DNA of 64,000 nucleotides from Sphingomonas palmae (GCF_900109565.1 NZ_FNZZ01000004.1:62001-126000); one strand, 5' to 3'; positions 25,903 to 36,359 are shown, counted from the stretch's first letter. Notes: generated by a model from the sequence alone, not told the origin. Numbers and translations: made by a program.

Positions 25903-26925
25903 GTGGCACGTCCCGTTCGCCACCGCGGCGTCGCACCCAGTCTGCGGCGCAACACCGCACCGAGCTGGGCCGCGCTCGTGTGGCGCGTGCTGCTCGTCGC
26001 CGGGTTGATCGGGATCGCGCTTGCCGGCCACTGGATCGAGCGCGACGGCCTGCGCGACAACATCGACGGCAGCATCAGCGTGGTCGACGTGATCTATTTC
26101 ACAATGATCACCATCACCACGGTCGGCTACGGCGACATCGTGCCGGTGACCGACGGTGCGCGGCTGTTCGATACCTTCGTGGTGACGCCGATCCGGCTGT
26201 TCGTGTGGCTGATCTTTCTGGGCTCAGCCTATCAATTCCTGCTGCGCGGTGTTCTGGAGAAATGGAAGATGCGGTCGATCCAACGCAATCTGAGCGCGCA
26301 CACGGTGGTCGCGGGCTTCGGTACCAGCGGCGAGGAGGCGGTGAGCGAACTGATCCGCCGCGGTGCCGACCCGCAAACGATCGTGGTGATCGATCCGCGG
26401 GCCGAGGCGACCGCCGCCGCCGAGGCCGCGGGCGCGGTGGTGATAGAGGGCGACGCGACCCGCAACGTCACGCTTGAGGCGGTGCGCGCCAACCAGGCGA
26501 GCAGCATCCTCGTCTCCGCCGGGCGCGACGACACCTCGATCCTGATCGTGCTGACCGCGCGTCGGATCGCGCCCGACGTGCCGATCAGTGTCGTCATCCG
26601 GTCAGAGGATAACGAGGTGCTGGCGCGCCAGGCGGGCGCGAACACCGTCATCAACCCCGCGAGCTTCGCCGGCCTGCTGCTCGCCGGATCGCGCCACGGC
26701 CCGCACATCGCCGATTACCTCGCCGATCTCGCCAACGCGGGCGGTCGCGTGTCGCTGACCGAGCGTACGGTCACAGCCGACGAGATTGGGCAGCCCTTGT
26801 CCGCGATCCGGACCGGGCTCGGCCTACGTATCTATCGCGGAACCGAGCCGTACGGTTACTGGGACCCGCAGGCCGCGTCGCTGATGGCAGGCGACGTGAT
26901 CGTCGAGGTCGAACGCCGCTGCTGA
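25903..26925 (+). CDS. Potassium channel with TrkA-N (RCK) domain
   Basis: 340 residues from the GTG at 25903. Two membrane segments flank a pore helix and the K+ selectivity filter TVGYGD (in TMITITTVGYGD). The cytoplasmic RCK domain starts TVVAGFGTSGEEAVSEL, with GFGTSG as the dinucleotide-binding glycine motif and VVIDPR after strand 2, and a TrkA-C-like region near the C-terminus. It resembles MthK/Kch-type ligand-gated channels. It lies 5 bases after the lipoprotein gene, completing a cation-homeostasis set. Convergent with the PIG-L gene. Confidence 0.92.
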   Translation: MARPVRHRGVAPSLRRNTAPSWAALVWRVLLVAGLIGIALAGHWIERDGLRDNIDGSISVVDVIYFTMITITTVGYGDIVPVTDGARLFDTFVVTPIRLFVWLIFLGSAYQFLLRGVLEKWKMRSIQRNLSAHTVVAGFGTSGEEAVSELIRRGADPQTIVVIDPRAEATAAAEAAGAVVIEGDATRNVTLEAVRANQASSILVSAGRDDTSILIVLTARRIAPDVPISVVIRSEDNEVLARQAGANTVINPASFAGLLLAGSRHGPHIADYLADLANAGGRVSLTERTVTADEIGQPLSAIRTGLGLRIYRGTEPYGYWDPQAASLMAGDVIVEVERRC

Positions 26926-26938
26926 TCGCGAACCGGCG

Positions 26939-27628
26939 TCACTCCGCGGCGTAGAGCCGTTCCTCACGCACCTGCGCGATCGCCGCCTCCATCTTCTCCA
27001 CCGAGCCGAACTGGAAGCCGATCTGCGACGCGTATGCCGCGCACATTCGGGTGCGCTCCTCCCGATCCTGCGCGCTCAACTCGTGCCGCTCGCGCACTGC
27101 TTCGCCAGGCTTGTGCGAGGCGCGGGTCAGATAGGGCCAATCCTCCCACAACAGCATCGGCCTGCCGATGGCGGTCAGCGCGTCACGCACCAGCCAGTGA
27201 TCGACATGGTTGCCGACCGCCAGCGGGCCGAGCAGCGCATCCGGTTGCAACCGGTCGATCGTTTCCACCAATTGCTCAGTGAGCGACTCCAGCACCGTGT
27301 CGTCCGCGCGCCGCCCGGCAAACAGCTCGGGTGCGCTAGCGTAACCGCGGTGCGGCGCTTCCAGCAGCGGCAGGTGAACCGCCTCAGCACCGATCACCGC
27401 GCAGGCGGCGATATCCTCGCCGCGGCGCAGCGCCATATAGTCGACGTCCGCCGACAATCCCTTATCGAGCTGGCATGCCAGCGCGAAGCCGGTCGGGCGC
27501 GGGACGTTGCCGGTGAAGCAGGTGACGATCGTCACCCGCGCGCCGGCCCGCGCCCGCGCGGCTAGCAGCCCGCCGACCGAGAAAGCCGCGTCGTCCAGAT
27601 GCGGCGAGATTGCGACGATGTGCGTCAT
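26939..27628 (-). CDS. PIG-L (LmbE-like) family deacetylase
   Basis: 229 residues. SPHLDDAAFSVGG near residues 8-20 corresponds to the zinc motif (A/S)PHPDDExxxxGG, with H and DD kept but the usual Glu replaced by Ala. The second metal site is GNHVDHWLVRDA (HxDH). Members remove N-acetyl groups from GlcNAc-containing small molecules, such as MshB in mycothiol or BshB in bacillithiol synthesis. It is the last gene of the inositol/YcaO operon, 10 bases after the GT4 gene; that pairing recalls MshA/MshB, BshA/BshB. Substrate unproven. Confidence 0.87.
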   Translation of the reverse strand: MTHIVAISPHLDDAAFSVGGLLAARARAGARVTIVTCFTGNVPRPTGFALACQLDKGLSADVDYMALRRGEDIAACAVIGAEAVHLPLLEAPHRGYASAPELFAGRRADDTVLESLTEQLVETIDRLQPDALLGPLAVGNHVDHWLVRDALTAIGRPMLLWEDWPYLTRASHKPGEAVRERHELSAQDREERTRMCAAYASQIGFQFGSVEKMEAAIAQVREERLYAAE

Positions 27629-27638
27629 CTCGATCCGC

Positions 27639-28847
27639 TCACAACAGGTGCGGCTCGGCGCGGAAACGGCACGGCGTCACCGCGATATGCGGATCGATGC
27701 CCGTAGCGGGCCGGGTGCCGCGCAGGTCCTCGTAGATACCCGCGATCTGCGCGCCCACCGCGTGCCAGCTATACACGCGGCGACATTCGGCGAGTCCCGC
27801 CGCCGCCAACCGCTCACGCAAGCCGATGTCGGTGACGAGCCGCGACATCGCCGCGGTCAGCGCGGGCACGTCGCCCGGCTCGACCAATAGACCATTCTCG
27901 CCGTCGCGAATGCAGTCGGTCACCCCGACCGCGCGGCACGACAGCACCGCCTGCCCGCTCGCCATCGCCTCAAGGATGGTGTTGGAAAAGCCCTCGGCGT
28001 AGGTCGGCGAGACGAACACGTCGTGCTCGCGGTAGCGCTCGGGCACGCTGTCGTATTCGGCGTAACCGGTGAAGCTGACACGGTCGCCCAATGCCAGTTC
28101 CGCGGCGAGCGCGTGCGCCGCGTCGACATCGGGTCCGATGCCCGAGATCGTGCAATGCCATCGGCCCGCCACATCCGGCAGCGCGCGGAGCAGGTCGAGC
28201 ACGCCTTTGCGGCGATCGACGCGGCCGTGATAGAAGAAGCGCGTGACGCCATCGGGTGCGCGGTCGCCCGGCGTGAAGCGTTCGGTGTCGACGGCGCCGG
28301 GCACGATCGTGAACCGCTCCATCGGCGTCCCCAGGCGATCGTGCACCTCGCGCGCGAAGCTTTGCCCGCCGATCAGCAGCGCACCGGCGTTGTCCAGCAC
28401 GCGCTCCATCGCGATCCGGTGGGTGTCGCAGCACGAACCGACCCAGTGACCATCACCACCCTGAATCGACACGACGCACGGCACGCCCAGCCTCTGTGCC
28501 GCGAGCAGGGTCGCCCAGCCGGTCGGATAGCCATATTGCGCGTGGAGCACGTCGAACGGCGCGCGCGCGTGCTCGGCCGCGATTGCCCCGATCATCGTCT
28601 CGACATCGCGCTCGAAATCACCGCCAGACTGCTCGCCGAGCGCCTCCAGCCCGATGACGCGAACGCCCTCGACCGGCGGGGGCGGACCACCGCCGTAGAC
28701 GCGCGCGCGCTCGGGATCGCCGTAATATTGGCTCACCATCGTCACGTCGTGCCCTTGTGCGACCAGCTGCCGCAGCAGGTTGATCGCGTAGATCGACATG
28801 CCCGAGATCGCCGGAAAGAAGCGGCGCGAGACGAAGCACACCCTCAT
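27639..28847 (-). CDS. Glycosyltransferase family 4 (MshA/BshA-like architecture)
   Basis: 402 residues. GT-B fold with N-terminal MRVCFVSRRFFPAISGMSIYA, the mid-protein GAVDTERFTPGD linker, FFYHGRVDRRKGVLDLL for phosphate binding, and donor-site SPTYAEGFSNTILEAMASG (E-x7-E). The overall layout is that of MshA-, BshA- and WcaL-like retaining GT4 enzymes. With inositol-3-phosphate synthase in the same operon, glycosylation of an inositol derivative is a reasonable hypothesis. Cys-rich SCCDTHR near residue 158 is unusual and may reflect its acceptor. It starts 7 bases after the TIM-barrel gene. Confidence 0.9.
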   Translation of the reverse strand: MRVCFVSRRFFPAISGMSIYAINLLRQLVAQGHDVTMVSQYYGDPERARVYGGGPPPPVEGVRVIGLEALGEQSGGDFERDVETMIGAIAAEHARAPFDVLHAQYGYPTGWATLLAAQRLGVPCVVSIQGGDGHWVGSCCDTHRIAMERVLDNAGALLIGGQSFAREVHDRLGTPMERFTIVPGAVDTERFTPGDRAPDGVTRFFYHGRVDRRKGVLDLLRALPDVAGRWHCTISGIGPDVDAAHALAAELALGDRVSFTGYAEYDSVPERYREHDVFVSPTYAEGFSNTILEAMASGQAVLSCRAVGVTDCIRDGENGLLVEPGDVPALTAAMSRLVTDIGLRERLAAAGLAECRRVYSWHAVGAQIAGIYEDLRGTRPATGIDPHIAVTPCRFRAEPHLL

Positions 28848-28854
28848 CGTGTGC

Positions 28855-29685
28855 TCACCGGGCGAGGTTCCTGAGATAGTCGATCGACTCCGGGATCGCC
28901 GCGTGCGCGCGCGGGCTCTCGCGCGACAATTCGACGCAGACGAGGCGGGTAAAGCCGATTGCGTCGAGCGCGTTCAGCACCGCCGGCATGTCCATGTCGC
29001 CCTGTCCGAACGGCAGATGCGTATGGTCGCCGCGCCGCATATCCTCGATCGCGACGGTGCCGAGGCGGGTCGCGTAGCGCCGGATCGCGTCGGCTGGCTC
29101 TATGTCTTGGGTGACGAGACAATGCCCGGTGTCGAGCGCGAGCCGCAGCCGCGGGTGGCGCGCGGCGAGCGCGTCGTAATCGGCAACCGTCTCGATCAGC
29201 ATGCCGGGCTCGGGCTCGAAGCTCGCATCGACCCCGACCGCCTCGGCATGGTCGAGGACCTGCTCCAGCCCCTCGTTCATCCACACGCACGCCTGCGCAT
29301 GATCGACGCCCGCTTTCGGCACCCCCGCCCAGAACGACACCGTCTCGCTGCCGAGCCGTTTGGCGACATCGAGCGCGCGATTGAGGAAGGCGACGCGGCG
29401 CGCGCGTCCCTCCGCGTCGGGCGTGATCAACGTCGGCTCATGCTTCTGCCGCGGATCGAGCAGGTAGCGCGCGCCCGTCTCGATCACGCTGCCGAGCCCC
29501 AAGTCACCCAGCAACCGCGCGACGCGCTCGCACTCCCGCTCCCAATCTCCCGCAAACGGATCGAGGTGATGGTGGTCGAGCGTCAGCGCGACCCCGGCGT
29601 AGCCCGCGTCCGCGATCAGCCGCAGCGCGTCGTCCAACCGGTGATTGGCCGCGCCGTTGGTGTTGTAGGCGTAACGCAACGTCAT
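28855..29685 (-). CDS. Xylose-isomerase-like TIM-barrel protein (sugar isomerase/epimerase)
   Basis: 276 residues, AP-endonuclease-2/IolI-type barrel. Candidate metal ligands are the Glu of ASFEPEPGM, the Asp/His of ALDTGHC, the His of GDHTHLPFGQGDMDM and the Glu of VCVELSRESPRAH. The EDMRRGDHTHLPFG segment resembles the TIM-barrel proteins found in Ebo-type metabolite clusters, from memory. Related enzymes isomerise or dehydrate inosose, hydroxypyruvate or ketoses. The ATGA overlap with the YcaO gene indicates coupling. A cyclitol substrate is inferred from the operon. Confidence 0.83.
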   Translation of the reverse strand: MTLRYAYNTNGAANHRLDDALRLIADAGYAGVALTLDHHHLDPFAGDWERECERVARLLGDLGLGSVIETGARYLLDPRQKHEPTLITPDAEGRARRVAFLNRALDVAKRLGSETVSFWAGVPKAGVDHAQACVWMNEGLEQVLDHAEAVGVDASFEPEPGMLIETVADYDALAARHPRLRLALDTGHCLVTQDIEPADAIRRYATRLGTVAIEDMRRGDHTHLPFGQGDMDMPAVLNALDAIGFTRLVCVELSRESPRAHAAIPESIDYLRNLAR

Positions 29686-31196
29686 GCCCCCGTAATTCCA
29701 TCACTCTTCCACGCGACGTGATGCGCCTCGGGCTCGCGGTACAGCGGATAGAGCGGACCCACCAGCCGATCGGCGGCGGCGGTGTCGAACAGTGGGTGGT
29801 TCAACCGCTCCGCGTCCGCCGGCGACAGCCGAATGCGCCGCAGCGCCGCCCCCTCCTCGCGTCCGAACTGGATCAGCGGCGAGTCGAGTGCGAGCAGCTT
29901 CTCGGTATTGCGCGCGCCGATGCGGTAATAGCTCATCGTCTCGACCTCCATGCCGGGCACGATCACCTTGACGACCGTGACCGATCCGTCGGCGGGCGAC
30001 ATGTCGACGTAGAGCACGTCGAACCCCGCCGCCTCCACCGCGGCACGCGCGGTCGCCGCGCGCGCGTGGCCGTCGGGCGCGGCCTGCGTCGGCAGGTCGG
30101 AGAAACGATGCGATGACCGCTCGGACAGCACGTTGTCGGCGAGCCAGCTGCGCAGTTCGGTTGCGCTACGCCCGGTCCAGTCGCGCATCGCGTCGAATGC
30201 GCGGCGATCGCTCGACTTCGCAGCACCGCCCGCCTGCGCCATGAAGCGCGCGACATAACCCTTGGGCGCGACCTCAGCGACGAGGTCGGCGGGGCCGTGC
30301 GCGAAGGCCTTGCGCGCGCGGCTGGCGGCAAATTCGGTCAAACACTTGTCGAGCGCGGCGGCACGGTCGGCGTGGCACGCCTCGCCGCACGCGGTGACCA
30401 TGATCGGCGCCGCGGGCTCGCCGCGCTCGTCGACGCCGGCGCAGTAGAGGTTGGGCAAGCCGTACTGATCGGTCGCGAACTTCGGGATCGCGCGAATGCC
30501 GGCGGCATCGAACCGGTCGAGGATCGCGCGCGTGGAGGCGGGCAGGTCGCCGTCGAGCTCGAGCGTCACGCCGCGATCGAGCGCGCGAAACAGCAGCCCG
30601 TTGCCGTCGCGCTGCAGAATCTCGCACAACCCATGCCCGATCGCCCAATCGAGGTCCGGCCCCGCCCCCATGCCGTTCGAGATGATTGTCGTGAACGGCT
30701 TGTACCCGGGCGACAGCTCCTTCGACGAATAGGCGGCGAGGTCGATCGGCACGAGCACGCTCGACCCGTCCCGCCAGCGCTTCGCCTCGACCCACTCCAG
30801 CACCGTGTCGTGATCGACCGGCGATCCTGCGGGCAGACACAGCGTGAACGGATCGGCGATTGCGCTAGCGCCCAGCGACCGCACCAGTTCGGTGTAACTA
30901 CCGCGCGTCTTGGCTCGTTGCCCAAGCGTCAGCGTCGGCCACACCATCTCGGCGATCTCGCCCAGCCCGCCGAGCACCGCCGCCTCGTCGGTTGCGCCGT
31001 AGCCGACGCCGTAGGGCATGATTCCCGACAGCGCCTCGTCGTCCGGGAACAGCGCCACCACCCACACCGGCAGCCCGAGCCGGTCGAGCGGGTGAATCGG
31101 GAAAGCGACCACGTCGCCGGCCGGGAACGCGTCGAGGTACCGGCGCGCCGCGTCGCTGAGGTCAGCCGGAAGGCCGCTTGTCACGCGCGCGTTCAC
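29682..31196 (-). CDS. YcaO-domain protein
   Basis: 504 residues from the GTG at 31196 (GTGA overlap with the MBL-fold gene); a second GTG at 31184 is possible. YcaO enzymes use ATP to activate amide carbonyls for azoline, thioamide or amidine formation. The first ATP motif is recognisable as GLGEIAE (E80, E83; canonical ExxER reads ExxEM). SNGMGAGPDLDWAIGHGLCEILQRD carries the second in shortened quotation HGLCEILQRD (E192, Q195; usually ExxER). A late GEACHADRAAALDKCLTE segment fits the C-terminal YcaO motif. No precursor peptide or partner E1-like gene is visible, so it is not an obvious RiPP locus. Confidence 0.83.
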   Translation of the reverse strand: MNARVTSGLPADLSDAARRYLDAFPAGDVVAFPIHPLDRLGLPVWVVALFPDDEALSGIMPYGVGYGATDEAAVLGGLGEIAEMVWPTLTLGQRAKTRGSYTELVRSLGASAIADPFTLCLPAGSPVDHDTVLEWVEAKRWRDGSSVLVPIDLAAYSSKELSPGYKPFTTIISNGMGAGPDLDWAIGHGLCEILQRDGNGLLFRALDRGVTLELDGDLPASTRAILDRFDAAGIRAIPKFATDQYGLPNLYCAGVDERGEPAAPIMVTACGEACHADRAAALDKCLTEFAASRARKAFAHGPADLVAEVAPKGYVARFMAQAGGAAKSSDRRAFDAMRDWTGRSATELRSWLADNVLSERSSHRFSDLPTQAAPDGHARAATARAAVEAAGFDVLYVDMSPADGSVTVVKVIVPGMEVETMSYYRIGARNTEKLLALDSPLIQFGREEGAALRRIRLSPADAERLNHPLFDTAAADRLVGPLYPLYREPEAHHVAWKSDGITGA

Positions 31197-32008
31197 AAGG
31201 AAATGCGCCGCACGCCGGGTGCACGCGCGAGGCCGTCGTCGAGTACGGCGAGCGCGACGGTGCGGTTCACCTCCGGCGCGTACTCGAACGGGGTCAGCAC
31301 CGCATCGAAGTCGAGCGGGGCGATAACGTCGCGGTAGCGACGAAGCTCGGCATGGGTCAGCGGAATATCCTTGTGAAAGGCCTTGTGGCTGGAAATCGCG
31401 TGCGATCGGCCATCGGCATCCTGGTCGATCTTGAACATGTCGCCGCAGAACAGCCGGCGTGCCCGCGCATCGTGGAGTGCTGCCTGCCCCTCGTAATGCC
31501 CGCCGACGTGGTGCAGCGTGTAGCCGGGGGCGAGTTCGAGCGTGTCGTCGAACGGCGCGGTGACGCGGAACGCCTTGGTCATCTTCAGATCGTCGCGCTG
31601 GATCGCGACGATCTCGGGCGCGAAGCGGCGCTGGAGCTGGAACAAGGCGCCGTAGCCGTGCGCGTGGCTGGCCGAAAGGAACGCGACCCCGCCCAGCACC
31701 TCGATCTGGTCGAGCATCGCTTCGGTGTAGAACGGTGCTGCCTCGAACGCGATGTTGCCGCCATCGCGCACGATCAGCCAGCCGGTACCGGCGAGCCCGA
31801 GCGCGGGCGTGGTAGTAAACGCCCACAGCCCCGGTGCGACCTCGCGCGCGGCTCCGTCGTGGGTGGCCGCGACCTCCGTCTCGGGCAGGAAGCACCAGCC
31901 GTCCTCGGGCAAATCGTTGCGCACGTCGGTGCAGACGGGGCAGTCGGGCGGCGCGAAATGCTTCTGCCAGAAGCCGCAATTGGCGCAGGCGAACCAGCTC
32001 AGAGCCAC
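31193..32008 (-). CDS. Metallo-beta-lactamase-fold protein with N-terminal CxxC zinc knuckle
   Basis: 271 residues from the GTG at 32008, preceded by GGAGG at 7 bases. The first 30 residues hold CANC and CPVC, two CxxC knuckles as in rubredoxin-like zinc ribbons. The MBL domain follows, with the first metal motif degenerate (SHAHGYGA rather than HxHxDH), but with HHVGGHYEG and FCGDMFKID intact. This arrangement belongs to a widespread MBL family (usually CPICEDER) of unknown substrate. It overlaps the dehydrogenase end by 10 bases and the YcaO start by 4. Confidence 0.85.
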   Translation of the reverse strand: MALSWFACANCGFWQKHFAPPDCPVCTDVRNDLPEDGWCFLPETEVAATHDGAAREVAPGLWAFTTTPALGLAGTGWLIVRDGGNIAFEAAPFYTEAMLDQIEVLGGVAFLSASHAHGYGALFQLQRRFAPEIVAIQRDDLKMTKAFRVTAPFDDTLELAPGYTLHHVGGHYEGQAALHDARARRLFCGDMFKIDQDADGRSHAISSHKAFHKDIPLTHAELRRYRDVIAPLDFDAVLTPFEYAPEVNRTVALAVLDDGLARAPGVRRISL

Positions 32009-33003
32009 CGGCGGGCCTCCGTATAAGCGCGGTCGAAGAGTTGCATCAGCGCCAGGTCGCGCGTCATCGAGAAATCGTGCGGCTCCCCGCGCGCGGCCGC
32101 CATGAAGGCAGCGGCCTGCGCAGCGAACGGCGATGTGGCGGTGTCGAACGCGACCGGCATCTCCGCGCCACTCTGCCCGCAGCGCCGCACCAAGGTACCA
32201 CCGGCGGTCTGCCCCATCGTGTCGGTGGCGACCAGCAGCCCGCGGTCGCCTAGCACCTCCAGCCGCCGCCGCGGCAGTACCTCGGCGCAATTATAGGCGA
32301 CGTGGCTCTGGAACAGCACGCCCGACGCGGTGCGCCCGCTCAGCATGCCGCCGTCGTCGACCGGGTAATCGTGAATGCGACGCTGCAACTGGATCGAAAG
32401 ATCAGTCAGCGGCTCGCCGAGCAACCGCTCGGACAGGTCGAGCCCGTGCAGCGCGAGATCGATCACCGCGCCTCCGCCCGCGCGCACCGGATCGGCTCGC
32501 CAATTATCGTGCTCGCCGCCATCGGGCGTCCACGCCGGATCGACCCAGCAGGCATAGACGATCCGCACCGCTACCGGACGCCCGATGTCGCCCGCCGCGA
32601 TCGCGTCCGCCATCGCCGCGTGCGCGGGATGGTGGCGCTGGTCGAACGCGGTGCCGTAGAGCGTATCGCCGAGCGCCGCGGCCATCGCCTCGGCCTGCTC
32701 CACGGTCGCCGCGATCGGCTTCTCGCACAGCACCGGCACGCCCGCGGCAGCGCAGGCGGCGACGGGCGCGGCATGCGCGTCGTTCGGCGTCGCGACGTAG
32801 ACGAGGTCGCACGCGTCCGCCGCGAGCATAGCCTCGACGCTGTCGAAGGCCGCAAGGCCCGCAGCTTCAGCGCGCGCGCGCGACGCGGGGGATGGATCGG
32901 CCACCGCGCTGACGACGCCGCCGGCCGCCGCAATGCCCGGCGCCATGTAATCGCGCGCCACCCAGCCGTAGCCGGCGATCCCCCAGCGGGTGCGCGCAGC
33001 CAT
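31999..33003 (-). CDS. Gfo/Idh/MocA family oxidoreductase
   Basis: 334 residues. N-terminal Rossmann domain RWGIAGYGWVARDYM, then DLVYVATPNDAHA and the catalytic Lys motif VLCEKPIA (EKP), all hallmarks of this NAD(P)-dependent family. The C-terminal domain includes DLALHGLDLSERLLGEP with the family's substrate His. Members oxidise inositols and sugars; inositol dehydrogenase IolG is one. With Ino1 in the same operon, oxidation of myo-inositol or a derivative to an inosose is the natural hypothesis. The start at 33003 overlaps the upstream stop as TGATG. Confidence 0.9.
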   Translation of the reverse strand: MAARTRWGIAGYGWVARDYMAPGIAAAGGVVSAVADPSPASRARAEAAGLAAFDSVEAMLAADACDLVYVATPNDAHAAPVAACAAAGVPVLCEKPIAATVEQAEAMAAALGDTLYGTAFDQRHHPAHAAMADAIAAGDIGRPVAVRIVYACWVDPAWTPDGGEHDNWRADPVRAGGGAVIDLALHGLDLSERLLGEPLTDLSIQLQRRIHDYPVDDGGMLSGRTASGVLFQSHVAYNCAEVLPRRRLEVLGDRGLLVATDTMGQTAGGTLVRRCGQSGAEMPVAFDTATSPFAAQAAAFMAAARGEPHDFSMTRDLALMQLFDRAYTEARRWL

Positions 33004-34145
33004 CACCACCGCTCCGGCAAGTCGACGGTGCGACGCAGCCGCGCATCGTCGGCGTCGAACGGCAGCGCCTCGTCCGGCAGCGCCCAGAAGCAGCCGGCGG
33101 CATATTCGTCGCGGTAGCGCGGCGATGGCCAGTCGACCTCGCCATCGTCGCCGATCAGCGGATTGCGCCTGAGCGTGGCGCCGCCAGCAGGCACCGCCAC
33201 ACCGCCGGTCACCGCGCGCGCGTCACCCGCGCCCTCGACCAGCGACCACGCCTCGATCACCGGGTCGTCGCGCCAGTCGGTGGTCGGCGGCACCGATTGC
33301 TTCATCAGCGCACATAGCAGCGCGCGCTCGTCGTGCACCTGCGCGGTCGGGAACAGCGCGCGCCACTCCGCACCGCTGCGTGCCGGGCCCTTCGCGCCAC
33401 CATTCACGCCCGCGTTGTGGACGTGGCTGACCGCGAGCACGCCACCTCCCGCGGTCACGGTGCGCAGCCGCTCGGCCACGCGCGGCTGATCGGGCAGGAA
33501 GTAGAAGGCGTCGTGACACATGACGAGGTCGAATTGCTGATCGGCGACCGGCCACTCTCCGGCAGCATCGAACACGACGTAATCGGCGTCGGGCGCGACC
33601 CAGTTCTTCGCCAGCCAGCATTTGGCGAACACCACATCGGCACCGAGACACGCGACGCCGGCACGCGTCAGATCGCGCAGGTAATGGCCAATCCCGCAGG
33701 CGAGCTCGAACGCGGTCGCGGGCTGTGTCCAATGCGCCTCCAGCAGTGCCAGCCCGGCGAGATAGGTCGGATCACTCCAGCGATAGGCGAAATAATCCGC
33801 GACCGGCCCCAGCCGCAGCAGCGCCATCGCCTCGCGCAAGCTGAGCGTGTCGCGTTCCCGCACCAGCCGCTTCAGTTCGGCGAGGTCGGTCGCCGGCCCG
33901 GTCCACCACGCGTCCTGATCGGTCAGCAGCGCCACCAGAGCATCATCGGGGCAGCCCGCGTCAAGGTGGTCGAGCGCGACCGCGACCAGCCCCTCGCTCT
34001 CGATCCGCAGGTAGGGGATGCCGTCGACCACCGGCCAGCGCTCGCCAAGACACGCGAGCGAGTGCGGCGTATCGTGCACGAGCACGCGCCCGGTCAGCGG
34101 CGAGCGCCAGCGGCTCGCCTCCCCCTTCCCTTCAATGCCCGTCAC
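33003..34145 (-). CDS. SAM-dependent methyltransferase with N-terminal Trm112-like segment
   Basis: 380 residues. Residues 12-50 (SPLTGRVLVHDTPHSLACLGERWPV in shorter pieces, for example PVVDGIPYLRIESEG) look like a Trm112/UPF0434-like short domain without its cysteines. The methyltransferase core has motif I FELACGIGHYLRDL, acidic GADVVF, and FDLVMCHDAFYFL. The last 110 residues are family-specific and include SPRYRDEYAAGCFW. Substrate unknown; it would methylate an intermediate of the inositol/YcaO pathway. ATGA overlap with the upstream HD-like gene. Confidence 0.82.
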   Translation of the reverse strand: MTGIEGKGEASRWRSPLTGRVLVHDTPHSLACLGERWPVVDGIPYLRIESEGLVAVALDHLDAGCPDDALVALLTDQDAWWTGPATDLAELKRLVRERDTLSLREAMALLRLGPVADYFAYRWSDPTYLAGLALLEAHWTQPATAFELACGIGHYLRDLTRAGVACLGADVVFAKCWLAKNWVAPDADYVVFDAAGEWPVADQQFDLVMCHDAFYFLPDQPRVAERLRTVTAGGGVLAVSHVHNAGVNGGAKGPARSGAEWRALFPTAQVHDERALLCALMKQSVPPTTDWRDDPVIEAWSLVEGAGDARAVTGGVAVPAGGATLRRNPLIGDDGEVDWPSPRYRDEYAAGCFWALPDEALPFDADDARLRRTVDLPERW

Positions 34146-35070
34146 ATCAACCCCGCGTCGAGCAGGATGCGATCATGGAACGCCTTGACCGGGCCGTCGT
34201 GAACGAGGCCGTAATCGCCCAGCACCACCTGCATCGTCAGCTTGGCGGCGCGGGTGTGCTGCTCGATCTCCAGCACGCGGTCTAGCACGTCGGCGACGTG
34301 GAACGCACGCGCTTCGGGCGTCGCGTCGCCGCCGATCGGCGCGAGCGCATCGCCGATGACCCGCGCCAGATCGGGCGCGAGCTCCGCCATGCTCGCCGCA
34401 CGCGCGTGTTGAATCGCGGTGTCGAGCGCGTCGCCCAGCAGCATCTCGCCCGAATAGCCGCTGTCGGGCATGTCGGCGTTGTGGAAATGGTGCGCCATGC
34501 CGGCGAGAAACACGGGCACCGGATCGGCACCATGCCACGCGCTCGCCAGCACGCCGTAGACCGCGACCATCAGACAATGCTCGGCATGGTTCTCGGGCGG
34601 TTGCAGCATGATGCGCGGTTGCCCCGGACAGGTCACACCCGCGCGCGGTTGCCGCGCCAGTTTGCCGACGAACGCGGGCGTATCGCCGGTCGCTGGCCGC
34701 CCGAGCGGCAATGCCGCGCGCAGCGTCGCGTGAAGCGACGGCGCGACCTGATCGGCGATCTCGTCGAACGCGCGTTCGAGTACCGCTGCCGCCTGGTCGC
34801 CGATCCCGAGCGCCTGCATCGCCGCGAGATCGAGGTCGCCGAGCCGTGCTGAGACGAGCGCCGCCGCGGTCACGCGCGCGGTCACCTCTGCCGGGTCCTC
34901 GCCGCGCACCAGTGCAGCCCAGCCGGCGACGAACAACCGCTCCGCGATCGATCCCGGCGCGGCGGCCGATCGCACGCGTTTGAGGTCGCCCAGCTCACGC
35001 AGGAACGGCAAGGCAGCCGGGGTCAGCCCCGGCGCCTCCGCCGCGCGTCCGTCCAGCACTGGCGCGTCGG

Positions 35071-35074
<4 letters not shown>
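34142..35074 (-). CDS. Helical HD-domain-like protein of unknown function
   Basis: 310 residues from the GTG at 35074 (GTGA overlap with ino1). All-helical. NHAEHCLMVAVYGVL followed by VFLAGMAHHFHNADMPDSG resembles an HD-superfamily metal site (H...HD...D), but the HD doublet appears as HH and the ligand pattern is shifted to HHxHNAD. The C-terminal HVADVLDRVLEIEQHTRAA may supply a later ligand. HD phosphohydrolases or oxygenases such as myo-inositol oxygenase share this fold; with Ino1 next door an inositol phosphatase or oxygenase role is worth testing. Low certainty. Confidence 0.5.
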
Positions 35075-36249
<1,175 letters not shown>

Positions 36250-36359
36250 GTTCATTCCCCAACCCCGGCCCGAGAGCGGACCCGATGAGAAGGAAAAAGA
36301 AGCGGACAGCGCCACCGTTCCCATGACGCACGTACAAAACGCAACTTTGTTCCGCGACG

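Noticed and set aside
29682..31979. 765-residue version of the YcaO protein
   Set aside because: The first 260 residues are a shadow of the MBL-fold gene; the GTGA start at 31196 fits both operon style and YcaO length.
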